64,000 nt of DNA, taken from assembly GCA_916610825.1 (NCBI GenBank), contig OU744446.1, positions 34,511,833 to 34,575,832 of the forward strand, given 5' to 3'. Both the position numbers and the translations under genes were made by a program. This stretch comes from Haliclystus octoradiatus (lineage: Eukaryota; Cnidaria; Staurozoa; Stauromedusae; Haliclystidae). The notes beneath the pieces were generated by a model. The model was not told the origin of the DNA, ran no database searches, and saw only the letters and a program-made list of their open reading frames with translations. Shown here piece after piece: positions 44,498 to 60,600 of this stretch; within the stretch, counting starts at the first letter, position 1; every line of letters starts with the position of its first letter.

Positions 44498-45297
44498 TAA
44501 GATTGTAATCGATGTCAATACAAAAAAAAAAATTTGTTGAATTTTTTATTAATTTATTGACAATAATAAAATCAATATTCACAATAATAACTGAATGTTT
44601 ATTTGTTATGTTGTCCCAATTCTTGTTGTTCAAGTATCTACATTTTCGAGTAGCCTATTGTAGTAGAATTGTTTACAAGTATGACGTATTTTATTGTTAG
44701 GAACTCTCCAGCCTGAAAAAAGGCCCATAGTTGAGCATGCTTCAAAATTATATTTTCGTACTAAAATAAATTTTGCAGTAAAAATAATCAGCCTAAACTT
44801 AAATTAACTGATTCTTATAAGATAAATATTTGCTTAGCAAGTATTCAAATAACTCAAATTTTTTGTTTCTCTAAATTTAATGTTTATATTATTGCATGAA
44901 TATCACACAGTGCAATATGTAATGTAATCCTTAGTCTGTAATAGCAAAATAAGTTCATAAATAATAAAGTAGCATTTTTCATAGTCGATAACTTGATTGA
45001 AAACAATTTTTTCAAATTTTAACAGTTTTAGCCTCAGTGTCTCTACAAACTGTATTAGAATAACAGTTTAAAGGAATTGCAAAATAATAATTATAAAAAA
45101 CAACTATTTGTTAAATTTTTTATTAATTTATTGACAATAATAAATTCAATATTCACAATGATGTCTTAACTTGTCTTATTTCTACATCTATCTGAGTACT
45201 GTAGTAGAATTGATTAATATGAAATCAAAATCGCGATAATAAAGTATATATTTTAAAAAGTATGTTCATAGGCAAAGATAATGTCCAAATAAAGTTG

Positions 45298-45324
45298 TTT
45301 ATTGATAATATACTTTAATTTATT
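45298..45324 (-). terminator. Two AATAAA poly(A) signals for PCNA
   Basis: On the minus strand AATAAA occurs at 45324-45319 and 45303-45298, 125-150 bases after the PCNA stop. The gene converges on the 3' end of coiled-coil gene B. Confidence 0.6.
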
Positions 45325-45447
45325 AGCAATGGTTCATAGACATAGCAATGTTATTCAAAAGTTCATATTTATCACAGCATAACATAACGCTTGTCAGAAT
45401 AACATTATTTTTCACTTTAAATGTTGTTCGAAGTTGACAGTTGTAAT

Positions 45448-49516
<4,069 letters not shown>

Positions 49517-49556
49517 TTTGAAATCGTTATTATGAAGAAGATCTATAAAAGTGTAG

Positions 49557-49782
49557 CTGCAATAAATAAATAAATGTTTAAAAAAAAGTTAGTGAATTAT
49601 CAAAAGCAAACAAAAATTATGTCGATAAAATCAAAAAATAAAGGTAACCTGACCAGTAATCGTCAAAATAATATCAAAATAGAGAACTTTAACAATTTAC
49701 AATAGAGAAAATGTACAACATTTGAGTTATATCTGAAAGATGTCGAAGGAATAAATGGATTTAGATCACAAAAATTACATAC
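49557..49782 (-). other. 5' UTR intron of PCNA (predicted)
   Basis: Minus-strand donor AAG|GTATGT at 49782 and acceptor TTGCAG|C ending at 49557. The second exon then has 39 non-coding bases before the ATG. Predicted from splice consensus alone. Confidence 0.6.
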
Positions 49783-49826
49783 CTTCGACTTTTCAGTGTT
49801 AGTTGCCTTGGACTGATGTTGTTATG

Positions 49827-49935
49827 TTTTGGCGCAAAATTTCGATAACAATTTTGGCGCGAAATTGACAATCGTCGTTTTGATTGGTCAAAAGAGCGAC
49901 ACGTGTAATTTTCCCGCCAGATTTCTCCCGCCTTT
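49827..49935 (-). promoter_or_regulatory. E2F-type promoter cluster upstream of PCNA
   Basis: Perfect TTTSSCGC sites: TTTTGGCGCAAAA (49827-49839), TTTTGGCGCGAAA (49852-49864) and TTTTCCCGCC (49909-49918), plus a near match CTCCCGCC (49925-49932). An inverted CCAAT box (GATTGG, about 49882) and CACGTG (49900-49905) lie between. The segment is richer in CG than its flanks. E2F control of PCNA at the G1/S boundary is well established in animals; activity here is inferred. Confidence 0.75.
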
Positions 49936-50343
49936 CTAATATTCATTCTTTTGATCAACTGAGGCAAGAACAGACTCGTTTATGAAATAGATGAATTATT
50001 TCAGTACAATTTTGAAATCCGATAAATGCAAATTTCCGTTCTTTTAACACATAATTTCTGAGTTGCAAGGGTAGCACCATGGTTGCATGTAAGGCCATTT
50101 TTAGAACATTTTTTAAGCAGATGTGCAAGAAAAATATATTCGAACTCCTACCGGCTCCAAAATATTTCACACAAACTCCCTTAAAAAGTCCGAAAATTGA
50201 ATTTAGTTTATAAACGCAAAACTTAGCATCAAATAATATAAAAATTTAAAAAATAATGAAGGATGGATATAATTTGAAGCTCATGGCCAATTCAGCCTTT
50301 TATACTGGAATATTCAAACAATTTTCAAGTGTACAGTGTCCAA

Positions 50344-51056
50344 GGCGGTCTCTAGGGCCCCGATTACACTATACCGGATAGATAACCGAGCGTAGTCATT
50401 TCCACCCGTTTAGGCCTCTCAATTACACTACACGCTTTCTATCCGGTACGCTTCGCTTGCTTTTGCCGAGTCAAAATGACCCCACATCGTAGGTGATATG
50501 AAAAGCGCTCGGGTATGAAATCGGAGCGGAGCAGTGTAGTGTAATCGATAAAATCCGATAGCTCTGTCCACCAGCGCCTCGGTTTCAAACTATTCGGACT
50601 ATTTGGATCCTATCCTTTCCCTTGTAAAAACGTTTAAATCTTCAAATTTTGGGAACGATATTGGCTGATCAGTAGGGTACCTCTCTTCAAATATGTCCCT
50701 GATTTTTATATATTTTGATCTTGAACCATCCCAGTCGACAGCATCATTTTCACATTTTGAAATGGAAGCCTTTGTTGCAATTAGCAATAACTCGACCTCC
50801 TCATCTGTCCAAAAGAAATTTTCAATATCAGACAAAGAGATTCATGCACCTGTCTGGTTCAAATGTGGATACTGGATACTCCTGTCGGAATCGGTGTTTG
50901 ACTCCTGCTCAACACCTCTGCCATATAGCACACGAGGCCTTTCACGCAGACAAATCTGATTGCTAATGTCACAAATCATAACAAAATAAGCAAAACATTG
51001 TTAATTCAAAAGAAGAGAATAACAAGAATAAAATATCTGAGTATTAGACGTAAAAG
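50344..51056. mobile_element. 713-bp insertion, probable transposon fragment
   Basis: Defined by comparison with the uninterrupted copy. The left edge is GC-rich (GGTCTCTAGGGCCCCGATTA) and contains CGATTACACTATACCGG, partly mirrored by GTAGTGTAATCG near 50540. The right edge shows no inverted repeat. Carries a minus-strand SANT-like ORF. Confidence 0.65.
50599..50835 (-). CDS. SANT/Myb-like domain ORF, transposon-associated fragment (78 aa)
   Basis: NFFWTDEEVELLLIATKASI followed by VDWDGSRSKYIKIRDIFEERYP resembles the Trp-rich trihelix/SANT-type domain that accompanies transposases (for example Harbinger's second ORF) and expands as repeats in marine invertebrates. Upstream in the same frame (RPRVLYGRGVEQES, to about 50930) reading is cut by a TGA just before the Met. 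It is inside the 713-bp insertion, so I regard it as a passenger gene piece and not a host gene. Confidence 0.45.
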   Translation of the reverse strand: MSDIENFFWTDEEVELLLIATKASISKCENDAVDWDGSRSKYIKIRDIFEERYPTDQPISFPKFEDLNVFTRERIGSK

Positions 51057-51689
51057 AATTATTATATATTAATTCGATGAAATTATTTTGTGTGTATATA
51101 TGTATTTTTAATAACGTAAAACTAGTCGCACATAATAGGTACATTACTATCTTGTTACTAAATTTCGTTATAAGGTAAATTTATACAACAAACTAAATAA
51201 AAAACGCCATCTAATTAGATTACAGTTATGTATATTTCAATCAAGTATCTCATTGATTTCAAATGATATAAAGTTGTTTGTATATACTATATTAATAATG
51301 ACTTATACGGTATTACAACTTAATTAATATTGGTACGAATTATACATTAACAAATATCATATTACATTAACTTTTCTAAAATAATCTAATTATTCATGTT
51401 TTAAATATACAAGGAACTGTCTAATCCCTTTCCAATATACACTAACTTCACTGTTTGTAAAATACATGTTATATATATATATATATATTATGTCTGCGTT
51501 CCTGATGCATCAAGCATTTGAGAATTAAGTAATGTATACTATTTAAATAATGACGAAGGTTTAATTGTATAATAAGAAATCTTTAATGTTATTGAATATA
51601 TATGGTATCGAATTGATCCTAGAATTACACCAGGAGTATCTCTACCATTATATTTTCTAGCAGCTTAATAAGTTATTTTGTGTCTTTGA

Positions 51690-54600
51690 TTACAGAAGAC
51701 CTTTCAATGATAATGCTTTTTGTAGTTCACGAAATATCAATACTTGATCATCAGTTTTCATTGAGAAAATATGATGTAAAATTGTAGTTGGATTACTTGC
51801 TCTAAAATCAAATAAAAAACATAAACTGTTTAAATGTTTAATTTTTTTTTTTTTTGTATTTATCATTTTTCCACGAACCGGGTAAGCTTACAGCTTTTTT
51901 TCACCGGGGTGGTTGGTTAATTTGTTAGTATTTTGAAGCTTGTGTGCGTTTAATAGCCGGATGCCCTTCCTGACGCCAACCTATAGTGCTTCGGACAGGG
52001 ATTGAGCCCGAGACCCTGCGGGCCGTGGTCCAACACCCTAGCCACTACACCAAGGCCGCATGTTTAAATGTTTAATATTGTTTGGTAATATAATATACTC
52101 CCTACTTTGATAAGTGCAAAACTCAGATAAATGCAATGAAAATCATTGGTAATTTGAGCTTAATTGGGTCCATAATCCAACTGAGAATAATATATTTTTG
52201 GTATAGGAAATTCCAGATTATGGAAGATTATGGCTCTCCTGCTTGACATTCTAGAGAATTATGACATTTGAAGAAATTTAAAGGATTTTGAAAAAAATAT
52301 ATAAAACATTTTTGAAAAGTTTTTGATTTGTTTAGAAATTTGGAACATTTTGGATAGCATTTACAGAATTATTGAAACTTTTAGGCACTTCATGTTTTTT
52401 TTTACAGTTGCACCCCCTGGGTATGCAAAACTGGTGTTATCCCCTGGGTATTAAACAATTGAAAAATTGTGTTTTAACGTACCTGATAAAACTTGCAATG
52501 TAGACATTAACAAACATACTAATGAGCAAATGACAATCAAAACGATCCATTATACCACCATGTCCAGGAATTGTATCACTGAAATCCTACAACAAAAATA
52601 ACATGCAAAATCATAAGTTAATGAATATTTTATACATTTTTAATAGGCATTTCCAAGGAAATGTGGATATTTAATGTATAAACATTTAGATAATTTGAAA
52701 TGATTGTACTTGTGAAAAGATCATCAATTTCGTTGGAATGAGATTTTTCTATGGACATTTTTATGGAAAACAGGATATATATCGAAAAAAAATTGGAGCA
52801 CAAAGTCACTCATACACTCACAGAATATTACGCCATGCCATAAACAAAACATTCTGTATTATGTCCCAAACGATAAAAAGATCAGACATTTAAAACACAC
52901 GCAATGAAAAGGGAACGCCTATGATAGGCTACATAGACATTGGCTTGTTATATATACCTGTTATAAGAACTTTCAATTAACAATTCATGAACTCTGCTAG
53001 TCACAAATTCAAAAGGTTTCTGGGCCCATGGACTGCTTTACATAGTACATCGAACTCCTATCTGACATTTGCATAGGTGATTAGGTAGTTATTAACTCAA
53101 AAAGCAATTGATAAAAAATTAAAAATAATGTACGGCACAGTGAAACCTGTATATAACAGGCAGCTATGAGAGGTAGATAAATTGACCATTTTATGCAGAT
53201 GGCCTTTATATACAGGGCTATTTCAATAGAAGCAATTATTTTAGATGTTGCAAAAGTGACCACTATAGACAGATGGCCGCTATATACAGGTGGTCGTTAT
53301 AACAGGTTTGACTGTACCTTGATTTTGAAGGCTCGCTTGAACCCACTGGCAAAGAAACCACCAAATGGAGCAATTAACGAGGCAAATGATGCCAATACCA
53401 TTGTATGTATCATCATCGGATACATCCAGACCTTTCCTTGGATAATATGAATACCAACCTATTAAATATAGATATCAAGAAAATATTATATACTGCATGC
53501 ATTCAAAATATGCGAGAGGGAAGTAACCGTGACAAATATTTGATCGATGCTTCATAAAACTGAACTATTCATCTTGGTTAGAATTTAATTTACAATAAAC
53601 ATGGTAAAATACTGATTTGCCCAAGTCTCACTTCTCATTATGACAATGTTAAATATTTGTAAGTGTATTTCATCAATGTACGCAATGTAGTAAAGTAATG
53701 TAGACAGTGTCACCCTACCGGAGGCACCCGTACCACTCCTCTAAATCTAGAAGAGTGGCTTTTTTCGCTGAGAGCAATGGTTTTAAAGCCGCGACACTGC
53801 AGATCAATTTCAACAGATTTCATGGCAGATAGGTCTCGATTGTCAATGCGCAACGATGCACCGCAGCTATTCAGAATGCAATTGCCTCTGGACCATTCCA
53901 TCCGCCATCCTCAGATGGTACTCATTTGATGTTACAGATAAAGTAAAGGCTGAGTTAACCTTAGGAGGATTTGAATCACAGTCGATCAGATATGATCCGA
54001 TATGAAGTTCTGTTGCCCTGCCATCTGAGCTGATCCTCTTTCGCAATGTGGGATCTTGCCTTCCACTCATATAGTACTTGTGAAAATCTGTCAGTACAAT
54101 AATGTTTACAATCGATAAGAGCTGTAGTGCCAGATTCTGGCAACGCAGTCCGGAAGATCATAAAAGTCCCGTTAACATCTCGTCACAATGCGGCACACAG
54201 TGAAACATATTTAAAACAGCAAGCTATCGGAGGTAGACAAACTGACCACTATAGAACAGAAAGGTGACCGCTTTATAGAGATGACTGTTATAACAGATTT
54301 GATTGTATCTAAGCAAGTGAGAAAGGCTGTTCCCCAGGGTTCACTTTGCAAGAACCATAACACGTTATGGGTATAAGAGAATCTGCCATACTATCTGAGT
54401 AAATATTTTGGCAAATAAATAAAATAAAATTCACTGAAAATGAGAATAGATGTTGAATTCCATTTGTGCATAAGACATTTCTTTATACAAATCTTTGTTG
54501 GTGTAAACTTTGTAGCAGACTTGAATAAAACGGATCATAGAGATCAAGACACCGATCTTTAGCTTCGGACAACAACAAAAATTAGGTATCGGGTATCTAT

Positions 54601-57600
54601 GATATGTGTGCATTATGCTTACATAGGAAATTGCAGTCGTTAACATTGTTTGAACACCATGTGGTAAAACATTCAAGAATTCCAATATAACAGAAGGCAC
54701 AGCAAAATAAGGCATTTTGATGAATGCTAAAGGTGTGTCGCATTGCTGAGGAAAACCACCAGTGATTTTTGATGCCTAGAATATACAAGGAAGACAAATC
54801 AAAATAAGCAGATGTTTCTGTGAAGCATAATCTTACAACCTTTCAGGCTTTAAATCAGTTAGAAAAGACCTGCCAGGGTCCTTCCGCACAATTATTGTAC
54901 TGCCCCCGCGAAGGAGTTCATCTGAACTTCTGAACTGTTTTTCGCAGGATCTGGAATGATCAACTATAAGATTGTTAAATAAATTCCATTAATATATGCT
55001 TAATTCTCATCGGTTGATATTTCAAAGGTCAGTAAGTTTGTTTATTATTATTCTTACCTCAATGGGACAGTAGAAGAAGGCATATCTTGATAAAACCTCA
55101 CAAGCCTAGAAAACAGAATGTAGAAGATTAACTGAAGACTGAAGAGGGATTTTCTTCTTCTTCTTTCAAGCTACCTTCAATACCTTTCTGGTAAAATAAT
55201 AATGTTGATATACATAGTGGGCATTGGGATACTTACCAGACTACCAAAGAACACAGTAGCACAATATGCACCAATAAATCCTTCCCATGTCTTCTTTGGT
55301 GAAAGCTAAAATTAAAAATTGTACATCAACACATAAAATTGGGCACAATTGAGTTTTGATATTAAGTCAAATAATGATTCTATATACTACATATATTATA
55401 GGAAAGCATTATTTAGTGGGTGCTATCATGCAATTTCTTATTGATATCATACTACTTACTTTGATCAATCTTGTTCGACCAAAGAAGAAACCTAAACATA
55501 AAAAGTCAAGACACATATCAATTAATTGCAGATATAGAGTTACAAAGAAATACACAGTCAAGCTCAGTCAACAGCGAGTAAAATCCTTTAAAAAATGCAA
55601 GGACAATAGGAAAATCAGTGGTTTAGATAGCTTTCCTTTGTTTAAAGACCGACACAAAACGAGGAAATCAGCTTTTCAAAGGAACACTCTCATATCTGGG
55701 AACGACATAGCTGCCTACAAAGATCATATTGATTGGCTTTAAGTTTAACCAACATCATTGCTTAGAAAACACTCCTGGACTTATTTGGCTATTGCTCATC
55801 AGGAAAAACGCATATATGGCCAAAAATAAGGGATTAAATTATTGATTGCATAACCCTTTTTAAAGGTTACTTTGTCCGCATTGTATTTCTGGGTGTTCTT
55901 TGTGTAGAAAGTATGTCACACGAAAGCGGGGCAGCGCATTCTTATAACGTGACTGCCTATATACTACTGCTAAAAATTTAGTGCCAGCTACGAGATGCAT
56001 TGTTGTTGTCAGGGCCAACAATTTAAGTCGGAATTCTGGAATCCTAGATATCCTGGAAAGGTTAGAGCAAACTCAGAAGGAAATAGGTAGGCCTATGTAT
56101 AATGATTAATTGGTACAGTGAAACCTGTATATAACAGCCAGCTACGAGAGGTAGATAAATTGACCATTATAGACAGGTGGCCTTTATATACAGGGTTGAT
56201 ATGATAGAAAAATATTATTTTAGACATTGCAAGAGTGACCACTATAGACAGGTGGCCGCTGTATAGAGGTGACCGTTATAACAGGTTTGACTGTAGTAGT
56301 AAAGTAATGTAGACGGTGTCGCCCTACCGAAGGCACCCGTACCACTCCTCTATTTCTAGAGGAGTGGCTCTTTTCGCTAAGAGCAATGATGTTAAATGCT
56401 CCTTAGATCTCAGCCGCGACACTGCAGATCAATTTCAACAGATTTTATGGCAGATAGGTCTCGATTGTCAATGCGCAACGATGCGCCGCAGCTACTCACA
56501 ATGCAATTCCTTCTGAACCATTCCATCCACCATCCTTAGATGGTACTCATTTGATGTTACAGATAAAGTCAAGGCCAAGTTGACCTCAGGGGGATTTGAA
56601 CCACAGTCGATCAGATATGACACAATCTGAAGTTCGGTTGCTCTACCATCTGAGCTAATCACCCCCTCAACAACTTAATTGGTCAAACATCAACAAACAA
56701 ATTCAGAAGAAATGTTGGAATGCCTCTAGGATTCCAGAAGGATGAACCTTTTCCTGGTTGTTGTGGGTCTTATTTAAAGGCTAAAATCCATATATACCTG
56801 ATAGGACCATAATATAATATATATAACGCTATAAATTAGGCTTAGTTAGATTGAAAATGGAGAATGATTAGGTTGTTGTTATCCTTAACTTAGGATATAA
56901 ATATCATGTGTCAATTTACCACAAATGTAAGCCCAGATGTCATTGCAAACCACCATGCCAGTTGGCAGTAGAAACCTTCGATAAAAAAGGAAACAAATTG
57001 TTAGTTTCTGGCATACCCTCAACAATTCAATAGCAAAACCTAGTATTTCACTTCCCCAACTGTAAACTTTTGCTTCTTTGCAACCCTTGATAAACAATAA
57101 TTATGAATTTCAGTACTGTTGTTAATTTTGTATCTGATAGATTTCATCTGACAGTAAACAGCGTACAGTAAAACTTTGAAAATAACCCCTGAGAAAAACA
57201 GTTCAGAAGTTCATGAACAGTTCCTGAACATTACATGGCCCCAATTTCCACAAACTGTTCATAAAGGTTCATTAACTGTTCATGAAAAGTTCATGAACAG
57301 TTCATGAAATTTTGGGGCCATTCAACATTCATAAGCTGTTTTACACAAGGGGAGTATAATTATCATGTTTGCCCATATATCTCCACACAATTTAGTTTTT
57401 GATTTTGACGGTTCTCTGGATGCATGAGAAAACTATCAATTAATTAATTCATTCATCTACAATAAAATTGTTTTCTACTCACCACATAAGCCCACTGAAA
57501 AGATTTTGCAGGTAAGTGAATGATGGAGTTAGGATAACAAGCAAAGTGATTTGATACCAGCCAAACTAAAATGTAGTAAACATATAGCGATAAGTATAAT

Positions 57601-60600
57601 GCTGGGGGAGGGGACTTTTGATATTTTTGAATGGGGGTGTGCCATTTTGAGGAATTGGGGAGAATGGTAAGATTTTACAGCGGACGAGAATTGATACCCT
57701 AAAACTTCATGTTTTTACGATCAAAATAAAAGAAAAGTTCAAAAATTTCAAAACCTTTCAAATTTATAAAGTAAAACTTCATAAAAATCCAGTTTGAAAG
57801 GCATCCCTTAAAAATCGCATGGCACTGTATAGCCGCCATGTATGGTAGTGCCCCCCCTGGGCTATTATGCAAAGAAAATGGAGCCGCATTTAGACCCCAT
57901 CATCAGTTGCTACTTCAGTTCAGAACAATGCTGGCAAATGCTTCTAATTTCCCTGTGTGCTCTAGTCTCTGTGATCTAGCATCCCAGGATCCCCACTTTT
58001 TCTGAACCTGATTATGAAGTACTCATGAACTGCTAAGCCCTGGGCAAACGACGTAAACTTGTATGCAACAAATCTGCTTTTCTCTGACGTGTGCTTTTCT
58101 TGTTTGGAAGCAGTCATTCAAGAGCGGCTAAACGGATCCGACTTTCATAAGACGTTTCTAGAAAACTGAGATGTTCTTGACTGAGCTTAAAAGTTTGTTT
58201 GGAAAAAAAATGTCAAAGACGTTTGATTAAAGAATTCATTGGAAAATGTTTGATATCCATCAAACACCATTCGACAAATAAATACAAGATCCAACACGCT
58301 AAACAAAATTCGAAACATTATATGATGACTAACCAGTGCAAATTGAACTTTGTAATAATTCTTCTTCAAACTGAGAACAAACAACATGATTCCTAGAAAT
58401 GCAATACAATAATAATGATAGTACATATGGGTCACGATCTACTGGCTGGCCACATAATGCTGCTCTGAAATTGCTAGTAAGATGTTATCATATGGAAGCT
58501 GTGTTTGGATTGGTTAATTGCAGAGGTGTCCTGGACCCAGCATAATTTCCACCTGCCTGGTCAGACACGGATCTGGATCTAGAGCCTTGAAATATTTAGT
58601 TGGACCTTGACCAGAATCCAAAATAAATCAAAAACACTACTGAAGTAAATAAAAGATGATGGCTAAATGCATACATCTGCAAAAAACAGTTCAGGAGTTC
58701 ATAAAATGGTAGCAAATTCCCAAATTTTCATGAGCTGTTCATTAACTCCTGACATGTTTTTCCCAGGGATAAAATTGTCCATCATGTCTTTCAGGGTCAA
58801 AGTTGAAAACTTGATGTCATTTCTCAATATATAGGTAGGCCTAGTGTAGATCAGGCACCATATTTGAAGATCAAACGCAAAGCCCTCTGGTCAATTTTAT
58901 GCCTTTAACACCAATAGACACTATACCGCACATGGATAAAAAAATTAACAAATAATAAGACGTAGTTGGGATGGGAAGAAATTTTATTTCTTTCGGACCC
59001 ATTTCGGATCGTAACTTCAACAATTTACTGGATTTGGATCTAGGCCTACAATTATTCAGACACAGATCAGATCCGTATCCTCAAACTAGAGTATTGTTCC
59101 GTATGATGAAATATAATTAAAAATAATAATAATAGGCTAGATCTAGAAGCGTCAAACCTACGGGTTGTCGTAGCCTTATGATATAGACAGTTACTACGCG
59201 CCTAGACTTTAGAACTTTTGTAGACTATAAAATATAACCACGTTTTTAGTATTAGAATAATTATATATGTATGTTTATGTTTTACGCCTTGTTGAGCAAA
59301 GTTAATTGACTTCTATTGTTCTATTATGTAAAATAAGAAGAATAGATTTGTAGACACCTTTGTTATGTTATTTTGTATATAAACTCGTTAATATGCCGGT
59401 AAAATCAATTAGTAAAGTCGAAGAAAGAAGAAGGCTAATTCACGAAGACAGAAGAAGAAGATCAACACAGAAAGATATGAAAGACAGAAAACCCGTGGAA
59501 AATTACCGATGTAAGAATCTATAATAATACTGTATAAATAGACAAGTTTCATAAGAATAGTATAATCACATAGTTAATAGCATTTATTTACGATTTGTAT
59601 TTTGTTTCATTATTTAGTGAATTTTACAATTTAATATAATCTCAGTCAATCTAAGGCGTCTTTAATTTGGCCTTAGACTTCAGAACAAGTATTTGATCAC
59701 TTCTATTGACATTTTGTTGAGAGACACAAGAATTTATAGACGGAAACACATTATATTATTATAGTAGCCCCAGTGAAGCCAAATTTTTTTTCATTAACTA
59801 AATATGAATAATTTATAGAAAGTCAGTGGAAATTGAGCTATTTAATGTTCATGAATTAGTTTGTGAACTGTTTCTAAGGTGAAAGGTGTGAACACAAACA
59901 GTTCATGAACTCAACAAATTTATCCCAGGGGAGGAAGAGCCTTGGTATGTTTATCAATTATAAGTCTACACTGCATGAACTTCACTGTCGCTGTACACAA
60001 AAGACTTACCAATTGTGAAAAGAACGAAAGAAATAAAACGTCTGTATTGATAAATTGCTTTTGCAAGTTCCTGGAAATCAAAACAATTTTGAGTACAATA
60101 GAAAGCCAATAATTCAACATATTTCTCCAGCCAATAAAAAGCCACAATTTCCCAAATAGAACCATTTATAAAATGCTAGCCTGATGAAATCAAGCTTCCA
60201 ACCAAAATTAGTAAGTAAATGATCAGTTAAATATTTTCTACAATGGTACGAAAACAAAACTTATAAATTACTTACATTATTATTATATCCTTGGAAGAAA
60301 TCTGCAGCAAATTCACCATAAAAAAAGAAATTCGAGCATCCAAGAAAATACCTTGGGAAGAAGACAAATCTGTTTATTAGTTTGAATACAGTATTAAGAA
60401 AGAAGCTATTAAATGCAGTAATGTTTTCTGGGTTTTATTAATGTGGCAACGACTGTTGAACGTTCAGATTAACAATATGAACCTTTCCTATAGGGGGTTC
60501 GGCTCAGACCTGTCTGCCAATATTGTAATGACATCTCGAAGGCTCTATATTAATTATATAGCGCATAATTTGAGACACGGCAAGTAATTTAAAAAAAATA

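Larger units (their letters stand above)
50228..51250. repeat. 310-bp repeat, copy interrupted by a 713-bp insertion
   Basis: The left part 50228-50343 ends GTGTCCAA and the right part resumes at 51057 with AATTATTATATATTAATTCG, exactly continuous in the copy at 48237. No clear target duplication beyond a possible AA. Confidence 0.88.

Noticed and set aside
55356-55742. 128-codon plus-strand ORF, Lys-rich
   Set aside because: It overlaps antisense the 32-base exon of CDP-DAG synthase and has no recognisable domain; the opposite strand explains the conserved part.
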